Source: Coix lacryma-jobi var. lacryma-jobi
Lineage: Eukaryota > Streptophyta > Magnoliopsida > Poales > Poaceae
Direction of reading: 5' to 3'
Assembly: GCA_009763385.1 (NCBI GenBank)
Contig: CM019822.1
Coordinates: forward strand, 28,328,842 to 28,392,841
DNA length: 64,000 bases
Shown: one piece after another, positions 12,801 to 23,271 of the stretch
How the letters are laid out: each line of letters starts with the position of its first letter
Position numbering within the stretch: the stretch's first letter is position 1
The notes under the pieces: generated by a model
Told to the model about the DNA's origin: nothing
The model's input: the letters and a program-made list of their open reading frames with translations, nothing else
Databases searched by the model: none
Position numbers and translations under genes: made by a program

Positions 12801-13419
12801 CGTGCTTGAAATTGTTCAGGAATCAGGAGCGAGGCTAAGATCCAAGTGGCCTTCAGCGGTCTGTCGGCTTCGGCCGCCTGCCCACCGCCGTTGGCCTCGC
12901 TCCGACGACCCTGGCCCCGCCGCGCGAGACTGGTCGGCTGCACGCCTCAACCACAGACCAAGTGAGGGCGGCGTGGGTGGCCCGGAAGCAGGCGACGTGT
13001 CAGTGTGCGGCGGAAACAGAACTAATTAAGCTAGCAGTACTATCCCATTAGTTAATGCCACAGTACAGAAATCCCAACTCAATCAAAAACTGAATGATAT
13101 GGTATGTAGCACAAAGTCAAAATGCATGTGTGCTCATTTCTTATTTTTTTATTGAAAAATATGGAGTGAATAAACAACTGCATACCATGTGAGAGCTGGA
13201 AGTTGCATACCACTAAGAGTTGACCCAATGAAACAATCTCATGTCCGATAATAAACTTTTGGCCTTTCAGGCAACCAAAATGGTTATAGTAAATCATAAA
13301 CAAACTTTAGTTATTATAATTTTCAGACAACAAACATTCAGTCTTGCTTCTATTTCAGATTCATTAGGAATGTGCATCTAGACAGTATCATGGTACAACA
13401 CAAAAAAATTGAATTAGCA

Positions 13420-13700
13420 TGTTTCCAATCTAGAGAAGAAGAGATTCAGAGATACTTGAGATATCTGAAGTCTCAAGCAGCTTCTTTGTTTCTTCTCGTT
13501 CTTCAGTTCTTGTTTGTATACAAATAAACACGATGCCATCAGTCCATCATAAAAAAATGAGAAAAGCAAAACAAGACCAGCGAGAAGAAAAAGGGATAAT
13601 GAGTGCATCGCAGTTGGGATGGCACATATGGCCTAAGCTTGTCTATCTTCTTGCCAGTACTGTTGATCTCATGCCAGATCTTGGCGACCTTAAATTGACT
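13420..13700 (-). pseudogene. Exon-like fragments of an unidentified gene
   Basis: On the minus strand, 13690-13621 reads without stop as KVAKIWHEINSTGKKIDKLR then PYVPSQLR, and 13500-13430 reads as RTEEREETKKLLETSDISS before a stop. Both look like real coding sequence (charged, helix-like) but have no intact gene around them. They lie in the region bounded by the Helitron 3' end at 9325 and are in the same orientation as it, so they may be captured exons. I cannot name the parent gene. Confidence 0.35.
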
Positions 13701-14407
13701 TGAACAGAAATGAGCACGTCACAGGGTCACAGGTCATAGGCCCAGGTCTATCAGGAGAGAAGCGTATTTGTTTATCTTGCACTATAATAGTAAAATTAAT
13801 ATAACTAATGCTTCATAGTTTGCTCAAGTGAAAACCGACATTCTTAAACCCTATTCCTTTTACTATTGGCTTTTCAATATAAACATTCAAGAGACTTAGA
13901 AATACATGGCATACTGTTTACAAGCATAGTGTTTCCCAATACCAGAGAAAATACCAGCATGATGAACACAGATTCATATACTCCACCTTTAAAGTAGAGG
14001 CGAATTGTGAACTAATATATTGTTGGAAAAAATGCCTTCAAAATTGAAATATAATGGTGATGGGCATGGTTAACCACAGAAGTTTGTGTTCAGACTTCCA
14101 TGTTCTAATCAAAATGTTATCTCCAGCTCCTTTTTACATCAAATCCAGCAGTAGATAAATTTGTAAGAAAAATAACTGTAAAAGCTATATGGAACATGGA
14201 TAGCTTAATTCAAAATTATAATGTTATAAGAATATAAAAATGGAGAAATGAAAATGTATAAATTAAGGTGTAAAACTAATCACCTGCACCCTGTGTTTAC
14301 TCAGCACCAATGTATAAGCAAAAAGTGAGTTGGGGATTCTGAAATTACAAGCATTAACAATGGAACAATTAGAATAGCAGGTTTTCCAAATTCAGGAGAT
14401 ACCTGTC

Positions 14408-14590
14408 ATAAGTATTTTTGCATACATCAACACCCACCCATTGTATTTTCGTCGTTGAAGGGCAAGTCATCTGTAAGTAACTACTTACATTCTCTTTGTT
14501 CCAGAATTTGTATACTCATCATGGAATAATTCTGGCTTTTCTATCTTGAGTGGATCCAGCAAGTTCCATTTTCTTGTATACTTCAGATAT
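14408..14590 (-). pseudogene. PPR-like gene fragment
   Basis: Minus strand 14584-14519 reads SEVYKKMELAGSTQDRKARI and then stops; this resembles one helix pair of a pentatricopeptide repeat (typical pattern ...YKKMELAGCTPDRKAR...). Just downstream, 14472-14408 is bounded by a TTACAG acceptor-like and an AG|GTATCT donor-like site. No continuous PPR array is present, so this is a fragment at most. The PPR assignment is from one repeat only. Confidence 0.35.
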
Positions 14591-14728
14591 CTATTTAAGC
14601 CAAGAACATAATTATTTCAAACCATTTGAATCAACAAAGTATAAACAATAAGATTAGATTATTTTATATTCTAACATCCTAATCAACAACAGTGAGGCGG
14701 ATCCCATAGGCTCCTCATTTCGCCAAGC

Positions 14729-14827
14729 ACTCACCACAAATCCTAGTGCCAGTAGGGACAAACTCACCACAAATCCTAGAGCCGGTAGGGACACACTCAC
14801 CACAAATCCTAGAGCCAGTAGGGACAC
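14729..14827. repeat. 33-bp tandem repeat, three copies
   Basis: Units start at 14729, 14762 and 14795, each beginning ACTCACCACAAATCCTAG, with few substitutions. Because 33 is a multiple of 3, the minus strand reads as an 11-residue repeat of the type VPTGSRICGEC inside a 61-codon open frame (14900-14715). Confidence 0.85.
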
Positions 14828-14829
14828 AC

Positions 14830-14887
14830 GTACACCTGCAATAGGAGCATGTAGGTACGTACACCGGCAATAGGAGCATGTAGGTGT
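14830..14887. repeat. 29-bp tandem repeat, two copies
   Basis: Units GTACACC(T/G)GCAATAGGAG... start at 14830 and 14859, directly after the 33-bp array. They differ at two or three positions. Confidence 0.8.
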
Positions 14888-14999
14888 GCTGGTTTCTCAC
14901 AGACTCATAATACTAAAATTCTTATTCGGGTTGACTGCTAAACTGGTAGAAGAAACAGGGTACAGTGGCTAGTGGAGCATAAACACAAATACCTATGGT

Positions 15000-17315
15000 G
15001 CAGGCAGCGCAAGGCAGATCACCTTGCGCCTTGACCTAGAGGCAGCAGCTCGCCTGCTGTCCTAAATCGTGACCACGCGCCGGCTGTGGGCTGCCAGCCT
15101 ACCACACGCAGCCGCAAAGGCGCGTGCGTGGCAATGCGCAAGGCACAAACAAAAGGCCCGATGGAGTCCGAGACATCACGATCGGGCCTACCCGCACCTC
15201 TGTGCGCCATCGCGCTAAGCCGCGTCAGTTGGGGCTGCCCCGCCGGGATGCCATGATGTCGCGGCCGGTCCTACCTGTGCCTCTGCGCCGTCACGAGGGT
15301 GCGCCGCCACGCCGAGCCACCTTGCCGAGACACCGCAACCAGTCTTGCTACCAGGACTGTTAGATTCGAATGCAAAGGGAGCAAGGGCCCGATGCGACGG
15401 GCAGTGCCACAGATCGCCAACGTGGAATCCACACAAGCCCTTGCGGCCACATGACCTATCTTGGCCGCTAGCCAGCAAAAAGATTGGCGCAAGTCCGTTC
15501 TTCCACCGGCACAGTTCCCGGACTCCGACGCCGAACCCGACCTGCACGGCATCATCGTTGCCCTCGTCTCGGCCTCCGGCTGGCGCCGCTGACCCCGGCC
15601 TCCGCGGCGTCGTCTTCCCCCTGCTCTGCACTGGCTTCCACCACCGGCCGCCGCCATGGAAGCCCACGCCCCGACCTAGTCGGCCACCTCCACCACCGCC
15701 AGAACCCTAAAGCCGCCTTCCCGCCATCCCCACCGCCTGGCCGGCCGACCTCCCCCCGAGCACCTTCTCTTCTAAGCTCGCCGGAGTTAGAGAAGAAGAG
15801 AGGAAGAGAGAAGAGAAGCCCACCAGAGTTGGGGAAGAGAAGAAGCCCACTGGAGGCTGGGGCCGTCGCAGTGGCACGCGTGGGCCGAGAGCCGGTGGCC
15901 GTGGCGACGGAGGCCGTGGGAACAGGGCACGCGGTGGCGGCAAAGGCCAGGGCGCCGGAGACTGCGGCTGTCGCAGTGGCTGCGAAGGCCGAGGCCGATG
16001 ACCGGTGGCGGCAGAGCACAGGGGTGGCGCCGGGAGAGGCGGAGGTTGGGGCGGCGCCGGGAGGGGCGAAGGTTGGGGGCGGCGTCGGAGGAGGCGGTGT
16101 TGTTGTGCGGTTGCAGATGGGATGCGGTGCCTGACTCGAGCGCGTGATTGTCGGGGGTGTGGTTTCGCACGGGGAAGCGAAGGTGAAGCGAAAATGATTG
16201 TCATACGAAAAAAATGTCCACACTTTAGTCTTTTTAGTTGTGAGAGATTAAACAAGAATACAAATATAGACAAAATAGTTCAAGTGGCCGTAGCGATCGC
16301 ACCGTGTAGAATCCAACCCGTCAGCGTCTAAGTGGCCGTTCAATTATCAATTGACAGGTAATCTTATCAGGCAGGTTAAAAATATCTATCTCTTTGAAAT
16401 GCAGGAATTTCACAGGAATCATGTAGAAATTTTATAGAAATCAATTTAATTTTACAAGAAAAATACAGGACGGAGAAAAATTCCCGTGTTCTAAAGAGGA
16501 CTTAGGGTAGATGTTCATGTCAATCAACTAAAAATTGTTTACTGTCCATTGAGGTGTGTGTGTGGGTGGGGGGGGGGACCCCCACTAGCCCCCTGGTTCC
16601 ACCTCTGGAGAAAGATGGTCGCGGCTGCACACGGAGAGCCTGGCGGAGCTCCAGCGGTGGTTGATCCAGTTTGCAAGACGGCGATGCAGGGGCGCACAGA
16701 TCTTTTGCGGGGGCTTACGGGCTCGCGTAGAGCACGTTCGCCTGCAGGCTCTCATGAAGTGCACGATAAAGCTCCCAGGCCAGCGACGTAGGGGCTGGCA
16801 GATCTCGCATGGGGTCGGCACAGTGCTCGATGGAGCGCACAAGCCATCAATACGAAGGTGGCGGGCTCGCGCGGTGCTCTGTGGAGCTCGAATGTCGGCG
16901 ACGCGGGGTCCGGCAGATCTCACGTGCGACCGAGCAGTCGGCGGGCTAGCGCAGCGCTCCGTGGATCTCGCGGACCGGTGCACGGGGCCCGACAGATCTC
17001 GCGCAGTGGCCGCTGCACTCACATGGTGGCCGGTGATGGAGGAGGAGGTGAGTCGGCAGGGGTTGCGCTCATGAGAAAATCGTCGGCGGTGCTCACGCGG
17101 AGAGGGGTGGAAGAGGAGGTGAGTGGATGTGGCTGCAGGAGCCAGCCCAAGCCTGGCTACGCGAAAACGGTCGCCCTTCGCGTTTTTAGTAAGCCTAGCT
17201 ACAATGGTGTCGGTGCATTGCCAAGGCCGGGCTATGTAACCAGACTACCAAACACTTTGAAGCTGCACTACGCAAGCCAGGATAGAAATAGTGCATGCAA
17301 TCAAACACTCACTAA
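15000..17315. other. GC-rich tracts without a supported gene
   Basis: Two GC-rich blocks (about 15000-16180 and 16600-17150) are open in several frames on both strands, giving Pro/Ala/Arg/Gly-rich translations with no domain. A homopolymeric G run lies near 16567-16577. The blocks resemble the GC-rich cores seen inside the PIF-like elements at 39.4, 45.8, 53.2 and 61.9 kb in word use (GAGCTCG, GGCGGC) but I could not define terminal repeats around them. Confidence 0.35.
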
Positions 17316-17831
17316 GGCCTTGTTCAGTTCGCGAAATTTGTGGCGAAAAGTTACTATAGCACTTTCGTTGTTATTTGACAAACTTTGTCCAAACATGCAG
17401 TGGCGGATTCAGGGGGGGCTGGGGGGCTGCAGCCCCCCTTTGCCCAAAAATATGTATAAAATTTTAGTTAAATTAGTATATATTTTTTTAAAAATAGTCA
17501 AAAATCTCCTACGAACTAGAAAAATAGTGGAAAATTCAGTCCAAATTACCTTAAAATCTACCAAAAATTTCTTGTGAACCAAAAATATAAGGAGAATTTT
17601 GGTTCAAACTCGACTCTCTATATATTTAGCCCCCCTCGTAAGCCGATTCTGGATCCGCCAATGCAAACATTGACTGACTAGACTCAAAAGATTTGTCTCG
17701 ACATGAACAGACTAAAAGTACAATTAGTTATTTTTTTACTTACATTTAATGTTTCATGCATGCGTCTAAAGATTTGATGTGATGATTACTCTGCAAAAAA
17801 TTTGGGGGTATTTGAGAATCTGAACATGGCC
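17316..17831. mobile_element. Tourist/PIF-like MITE, interrupted
   Basis: GGCCTTGTTCAGTTCGCG at the left and its inverse ending CTGAACATGGCC at the right are flanked by TAA on both sides. Without the inner hAT-like insert (17398-17663) and its duplicated 8 bp the element is about 240-250 bp, close to the 243-bp family member at 7887-8129. Confidence 0.85.
17398..17663. mobile_element. hAT-like non-autonomous element
   Basis: Terminal inverted repeats CAGTGGCGGATTCAG / CTGGATCCGCCAATG are flanked by an 8-bp target duplication, CAAACATG on the left (17390-17397) and CAAACATT on the right (17664-17671). A GGGGGGCTG / CAGCCCCCC hairpin lies near the left end. 266 bp, no coding capacity. It sits inside the MITE at 17316-17831. 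Confidence 0.8.
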
Positions 17832-18040
17832 TAAGTTGTATTGTTTTAAAGTTAAGGTAGATGTTTTCTTTGATTTTGGACTTTTACATAAATTGACAGA
17901 GAAAAACTAGACTTTTTCCCTGAAAGAATGAGAAGAATAACAACAATTAGAAATTGGGTCGGATAACTCATGCACAAATAGTGACAAGCTATTTTTCCAA
18001 TAGCAACTTCAACTATCGTCGGAGACGACGATGATATTTT

Positions 18041-18823
18041 GGCATAATAGCCATTTTAGTCCCTAAACTATTAGTCGAGGCTCAATTTCATCCTTGGACT
18101 TTTAAAACGTCCATTTAAGTCCTTAAACTCTACTTTTAGGCTCAGTTTTCTCCTAGAACTACGAAGATAATCATTTTAGTCCTCAAACTTGCATTTTAGG
18201 CTCAATTTCATCCAAAAACTATTAAAGTGCATTTTGGTCTTTAAAAATTTGCTTTCAACTCAACTTTGTCTACCAAAAAAGAAAACTTTATATTTTAGGC
18301 ACAATTTCATCCATGAATTATCAAATGCATTTTGGCACAATTTTATTATTGTCCAACACCACTTGTGATTTGAGATGAACAAACATTGTTTGGTATTATT
18401 GTCCCTAGTGTCATCTCAACTATCGAATCGGATACACACTTTCAACATTTATGTTCATATTTTAAGATGAATACTAACATAGATCTAAATATTCTTAAAT
18501 ATGAATTGTTTTTAGCCTATGCATAAAAAATATTATTTTATATAGAAATGGTAATTAGTTGAGCCTAACACTAGAAGTTGAGTTTGAAAATAAAAGTTTA
18601 AAGACAAAAAAATGCAAAGTTTGAGGACCGGAATGGTCATCTTCGTAGTTCTAGATGAAGTTGAGCCAAAAAGAAAAGTTTGAGGACCGAAATGATCATT
18701 TTCATAGTTCTAGGATGGAATTGAACCTAAAAGTAGAGTTTGAGGACTAAAATGAACGTTTTAAAAGTTCAAGGATAAAACTAAGCCTCAAGTAATAGTT
18801 CAGGGACCATTGGCTATTCTGCC
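18041..18823. mobile_element. Foldback / MULE-like element with long inverted arms
   Basis: The two ends (GGCATAATAGCCATTTTAG... and its inverse ...GGCTATTCTGCC) extend into inverted arms of roughly 250 bp (about 18041-18300 and 18580-18823). Each arm is built from ~60-bp direct subrepeats around the word TTTTAGTCC...GGCTCAATTTCATCC. Flanks TGATATTTT (18032-18040) and TAATATTTT (18824-18832) match at 8 of 9 positions, the target size of Mutator-like elements. No transposase is present. Confidence 0.65.
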
Positions 18824-18967
18824 TAATATTTTCTTTTGGCACAGTGCATGGTTTCAGGGTCTTCACCCTTGTGAGAGCATCTCCAATAGTTTGACAAATT
18901 TAACTTGGCAAATCTTGTGATTTGCCAAGTGACTAAAACATATGGCAAGTGAATTTTTGTTGCATCT

Positions 18968-21900
18968 TGTTGACACTCAAAAGTGTCACAAGCGTATAAT
19001 GGAGTCCACCATCAAGTTTCTGTCGTCAAGATGGTTGAGACCTCTTGAGATACTTCCGACCAGGTCTCTTGAGAGATTCCCGACCAGGTAAAACTGGTCG
19101 GAGGCGGCAAGAGAGCAGTAGAGACCAGCTCCATTAATCCTGCATATACGTACGAGATGGGAATTGTATGTACATGCCATAACCGAATAAACAAGTCCTA
19201 TTTGAAGTTTTATTCTGTGAAGAGTCCTATTTGGTTACGGAAAGACCAGCTGTGAAAGGACCTTGATGTCGCCTAGAGGGGGGTGAATAGGCCTGTTTAA
19301 AATCACAACTCAAAACTTTGTTAGAGATGCCCGACACTACCGCCCTGAGCCTGGAACTGCCGCACCCCAGCACTGCCGGCCTCAGCCCGGTACTACCGCG
19401 CCAACAAACTGCCCGAGCCTGCAATTCAAAAACTAGCCACAGAAAACCAGATCTATATGAATAGAAGTGTTGCTCTTGGTTTCCTGAACCTGCAGAACCA
19501 ACTCAACCAAGCCAAATATGTTGTATGAAATAGATCGGGGCCAAATCCTAGAATCAATCACAAGCTCACAAGTATGATGAATGAACACAAGTAAATACAA
19601 GAGACAAGTGATTTATCCCGTGGTTCAGCTTGCCACCAAGGCTTGTCTACCTCCACGTTGTTGAGGATGACCACTTAGGTCAAGAGCTTTGCAACTCTTC
19701 CTCGGTCTCAAGTCAAGGAACCAAATCCTTGAAGTGAGGGGTAATTCCACTAGCTCCACAAGAGGATTACAAACTTCCCGCTGCTCACCACAAGCACGGG
19801 AGCTCACCGGGCGACGCCTAGCCGTCTAGGAGGCTTCACCTCCAAGAGTAAAAGATGCACAACGAAGATCGACGAAGCCCGACAAGTGCTCAAGGTTTGG
19901 AAGGCTCTAATCTGCTCTCTAGCTCTTAATCACACAACCCCAACACTTAATCATGCACTAAGCATGTCACTCTCACAAGAGAGGGTTGGGGAGAGCTCTC
20001 AAATGGCTTGAGATGTGTTAGAAGTGTTTTGGGCACCAGCAGCTTCACCTGGAGGCGTGGGGTGGGTATATATACCCCCCCCCACACACTCAAAACTAGC
20101 AGTTAGAGGTCAGAAACTAGCCGTTACTGGCTGTACAGGCCTGACACTGCCGCACTTAGCCCGGCACTGCCGCTCAACAGAGCGGCACTGCCGCAGCTCC
20201 CTGAGACAGCACAGGTGACCTCACGAAAAACGCCATAACTTTTTACTCCGAACTCCGATTTTAGTGATCTTGGACATTTCGGAAAGCTTATTTCGAGGGC
20301 TATCTAACCCTGCAGAGAAAAAGCCCAAGATCAACAAGTGCAGGTGCAGTGCTAAGTGTTTTCTCTCATGTTAGCACTCGGGTTCGGTTACTTTGAGCAC
20401 TTGAGGCTTGTCTATGATTCGTATTGTATCCCCCTTGATAGTACGGCATAACTATACTCAAGATAAAGAAAATATAACCATTTTAACCACTTGAGTCTTC
20501 AATGTCTTCATATGTTATTTCTTCTTGATATCACTTCAAAAGGGGTTGCAATCATCTTTGTCTCCTTTCTTTGAGCAAGCACACCTTGAGCATGTGACTT
20601 GAACCATTTCCACACATATGAGTTCAATCCATGGCTTGAAGTCACTTCTACTAATGATTTGATCCTCAACACAATATGAATCATCATAGCTTGATTAGTA
20701 CCTCGACTCAATACAAGTACTCTCTTCTTCACCCTAGCCATAGTACCTCGGTCTCTTGACCTTCACCTTCGCTTAGTACCTCAAAGCCCTTTCCTTGCTA
20801 TCTTCACCTTATCAAGCCACACTCAAGTCACATCATATTGAGCATCCATTGAAAACCATTTCTTCAATATTGTGATCCTTGCTTGAACATCTTGTAGATA
20901 TGAATGTTAAGATCAATCAAGCTTTAGTTTGACTCACATAGAGACATATATGGATCATCATTAATATGGTCAAGCCAATTCACGATTCCTTATATCCTCT
21001 CCTTTTGGCTTGACACTCAACACTCACTTCAATCTCCATCTTCATACTTCTAGCTTGATCAAATCAATGCAAAGTGATTCTCCAAACATTTATCCATACA
21101 AGCAAACCAATGTAGAGATGACATATATCCAATATGAGTTAAGTCCTTGTCATTTGACCTTTGCTTGACATTTACTCACTTATGCATTCTTGATTCATTC
21201 TTCAACCTTGATCAAAGCTAGTTCACTATCAAACTCTTCTTGCTCATGAAAAACAACCCATTGTTGAGACCATTCCAAAATCATCAATCCATGTCTCACT
21301 TGTCATTTGCCAAATATGCTTGCTTTCTCATGATGCCATGATATCCCACAACATAGAAGCCATATCATCAACTCTATTTGCATTGTTGTCTTTTGCTTGA
21401 ACAAGATTGTTTCCATGATCTTCCAATACAACAATACACAGTTTTGTCTTTCATTTCAACACTACGTGTAATATCATCAAGTTTGTTTTTCTTGTTGAAC
21501 CTTTGATACACTTAGCAAACTTGTTAGACCTTTAATTATGTTATCACTCAATTCACCAAAACCCACTAAGGGCTAGATGCACTTACAAGCTGCCCTATAA
21601 ATATAAAGGGTGACGGCCGATTGAGATCTCATCTATCCAATCGTCAAACCAATCTACTACAACCCTTTTACCCTCTTCTCCAACCTCATGTTGTTCATCC
21701 CTTGATCCGACAACCAAGGATGACGCCCTAGGCCCGTCGGCCGACCCAGGGCAACCCGGCGACGTCCATGTCCTGACGGGGTCCCTCCCGGGCAAGAGCT
21801 TCGACGGTTCCTTTACTAGTTTGCCTGAAAACTAGTCGTTCTTCGCCACGTAAGTGCGATAGCTATCCTTTGCCGGTTTGCTTGTAAACCTAGCCGTCCT

Positions 21901-22005
21901 TCACCGCGTAAGTGTGATCTCCTCGCTGCGTTCTTCGGTCCGTGGCGACCCGGGCGTCCAAAGCCCTAGCTGGTGTGTGATCCGGAACACGTTTCGGCGT
22001 CAACA
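18968..22005. mobile_element. Solo LTR (outer), split by a second solo LTR
   Basis: Starts TGTTGACACTC and ends GCGTCAACA, the short inverted TG..CA termini of LTRs, with a perfect 5-bp target duplication CATCT at 18963-18967 and 22006-22010. Removing the inner insertion leaves about 698 bp, a normal LTR length. A TATAAATATAAAG motif at about 21595-21608 would be its promoter in the plus orientation. No internal retroelement domain or second LTR copy is present, so this is a solo LTR from unequal recombination. Confidence 0.8.
19253..21587. mobile_element. Solo LTR (inner), 2.3 kb
   Basis: Starts TGAAAGGACCTTGATGTCG and ends GATGCACTTACA, with a perfect 5-bp target duplication AGCTG at 19248-19252 and 21588-21592. 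The first bases (CGCCTAGAGGGGGGTGAATAGG, here partly quoted) belong to a repeat I know as frequent in panicoid genomes. The interior has CACTGCCGC-type repeats (19330-19400 and 20140-20200) and no open frame for gag or pol. It lies inside the outer solo LTR. Confidence 0.8.
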
Positions 22006-22659
22006 CATCTCCAACAGTTTGACAAAATGGGCTTTGACAAATCACTCGTTCGGTTCAGCTGAATCCAAAGCCAGGAACAATTTCGGTTGACTGAAGCTTG
22101 TTCAAATAACAAACGAATCCGGCCAGGATTATTTCAGAGACTTGTTCCCCTTCAAACGTGTCCGAAAGTGATTTGATTCCATGGCAGTGCGTGGCCCCAG
22201 CCATAGATGGTGGATTTCCTCGTGGCCCTGCCGGCTGCTGCACTGCTGACCGGCTGCTGCGCTGCTTGAGCGAGTAGCCACGCAGCACCAACGTGCAGCA
22301 CCAGCACAGGTGACACGAAGCGCGACATGTCACATACATCGACTGGAACAGATACACAGCAACAGGTCAGAGCAGGCAACAAGTCACAACGACGTCCCAT
22401 CCATCAACACTTTGAGCATTTGCGCCGGCGATGCGCGGAGGTTGCGCGCGCGCAAATATGCGCGAGGGGTGTGAAAACGGCAAGTATGCAAAATATGTAA
22501 GTCATTTGTCAAACTATTAGAGAGATGATTTTTCTTATTTTGCCAAAAAAATAAAGGACGGTAAGTGAGTTTGCCAAACTGTTGGAGATGCTCTGACTTT
22601 GCACCCAACGCCTATAAGTTATCTAGAAAAAAGAATAGATCATTGAAAGGTGACTTAAA

Positions 22660-23010
22660 CAACGACCGGATCTGTGGTATCAACCTTCAACACCTAAGGT
22701 TTATCGCCCAAGTCTTCACTGAATATACGAAATTGTGGCATGCGATTGCGCAGCTGCAGCAGTGCCGCTGCAACCAAACTCAAGGGACGATATCATCTGG
22801 AAGCTAATCAAAGATGGAAGGCTCAATTTCTATGCTTTTGCAAGACAAATTTTTGCTCCCATATTTGTAAGACTTGGGCACCGCCCAAGTGCAAAATCTT
22901 CGGTGGCTTAGTTTTACAAAATGGAGTTTGGACGTTGGATCGTTTGGCCGCTCATGGTTGGGCAAACACTAGAAATTGCCTCTTGTGCTGTCAGCTGCCT
23001 CTTTAGTATT
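22660..23010 (+). pseudogene. LINE reverse-transcriptase zinc-binding (zf-RVT) remnant
   Basis: The plus strand encodes APPKCKIFGGLVLQNGVWTL then DRLAAHGWANTRNCLLC, matching the C-terminal zinc-binding region of plant L1-type retrotransposon ORF2 (consensus ..PKCKxFxWLAxxxRxxTADRLxxRGWPxxxxCxLC). Upstream, ATCTGGAAGCTAATCAAAG encodes in another frame the usual IWKLIK-like lead-in, so the copy is frameshifted. It ends within 270 bp of the nitrilase copy 2 stop codon. Confidence 0.65.
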
Positions 23011-23271
23011 AGGGATAGATTAGGTATAGGTATATATAGATATATATAGGAGTCTATACATAAATATCAGTATATCACATGAGATTTCAAAGATGGCTGC
23101 GAAGTCCGTAAAGAGAAGTGTCGACAATTTGGGCCATTATTAAGGAGTTGGTCTAGTTTATTCTGAAAAGTGTCTGCGATTACTTTCATGCAATGGCAAC
23201 TTGCAATTGATATATACTAAGATGTGTGATCATTATGTCTTCAAGACGTCATTGCCCTTTCCAGGGTTAGT

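Larger units (their letters stand above)
18875..22593. mobile_element. PIF/Harbinger-like MITE carrying nested LTR insertions
   Basis: The ends GAGCATCTCCAATAGTTTG and CAAACTGTTGGAGATGCTC are inverted repeats, flanked by TGA on both sides (18872-18874, 22594-22596). The element is split by the solo LTR at 18968-22005. To the right of that LTR the sequence again begins like a family end (CATCTCCAACAGTTTGACAA), so a second copy of the same family may have been involved. The right part (about 22040-22450) contains extra unrelated, fairly GC-rich sequence. Confidence 0.7.

Noticed and set aside
15484..16273. Long GC-rich frames (216, 223 and 188 codons) on both strands
   Set aside because: Mutually overlapping Pro/Ala/Arg-rich translations with no domain; high GC removes stop codons.
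16585..17577. 239-codon plus and 145-codon minus frames
   Set aside because: Low-complexity GC-rich DNA; the plus frame runs directly into MITE and hAT-like sequence, so it is not a gene.
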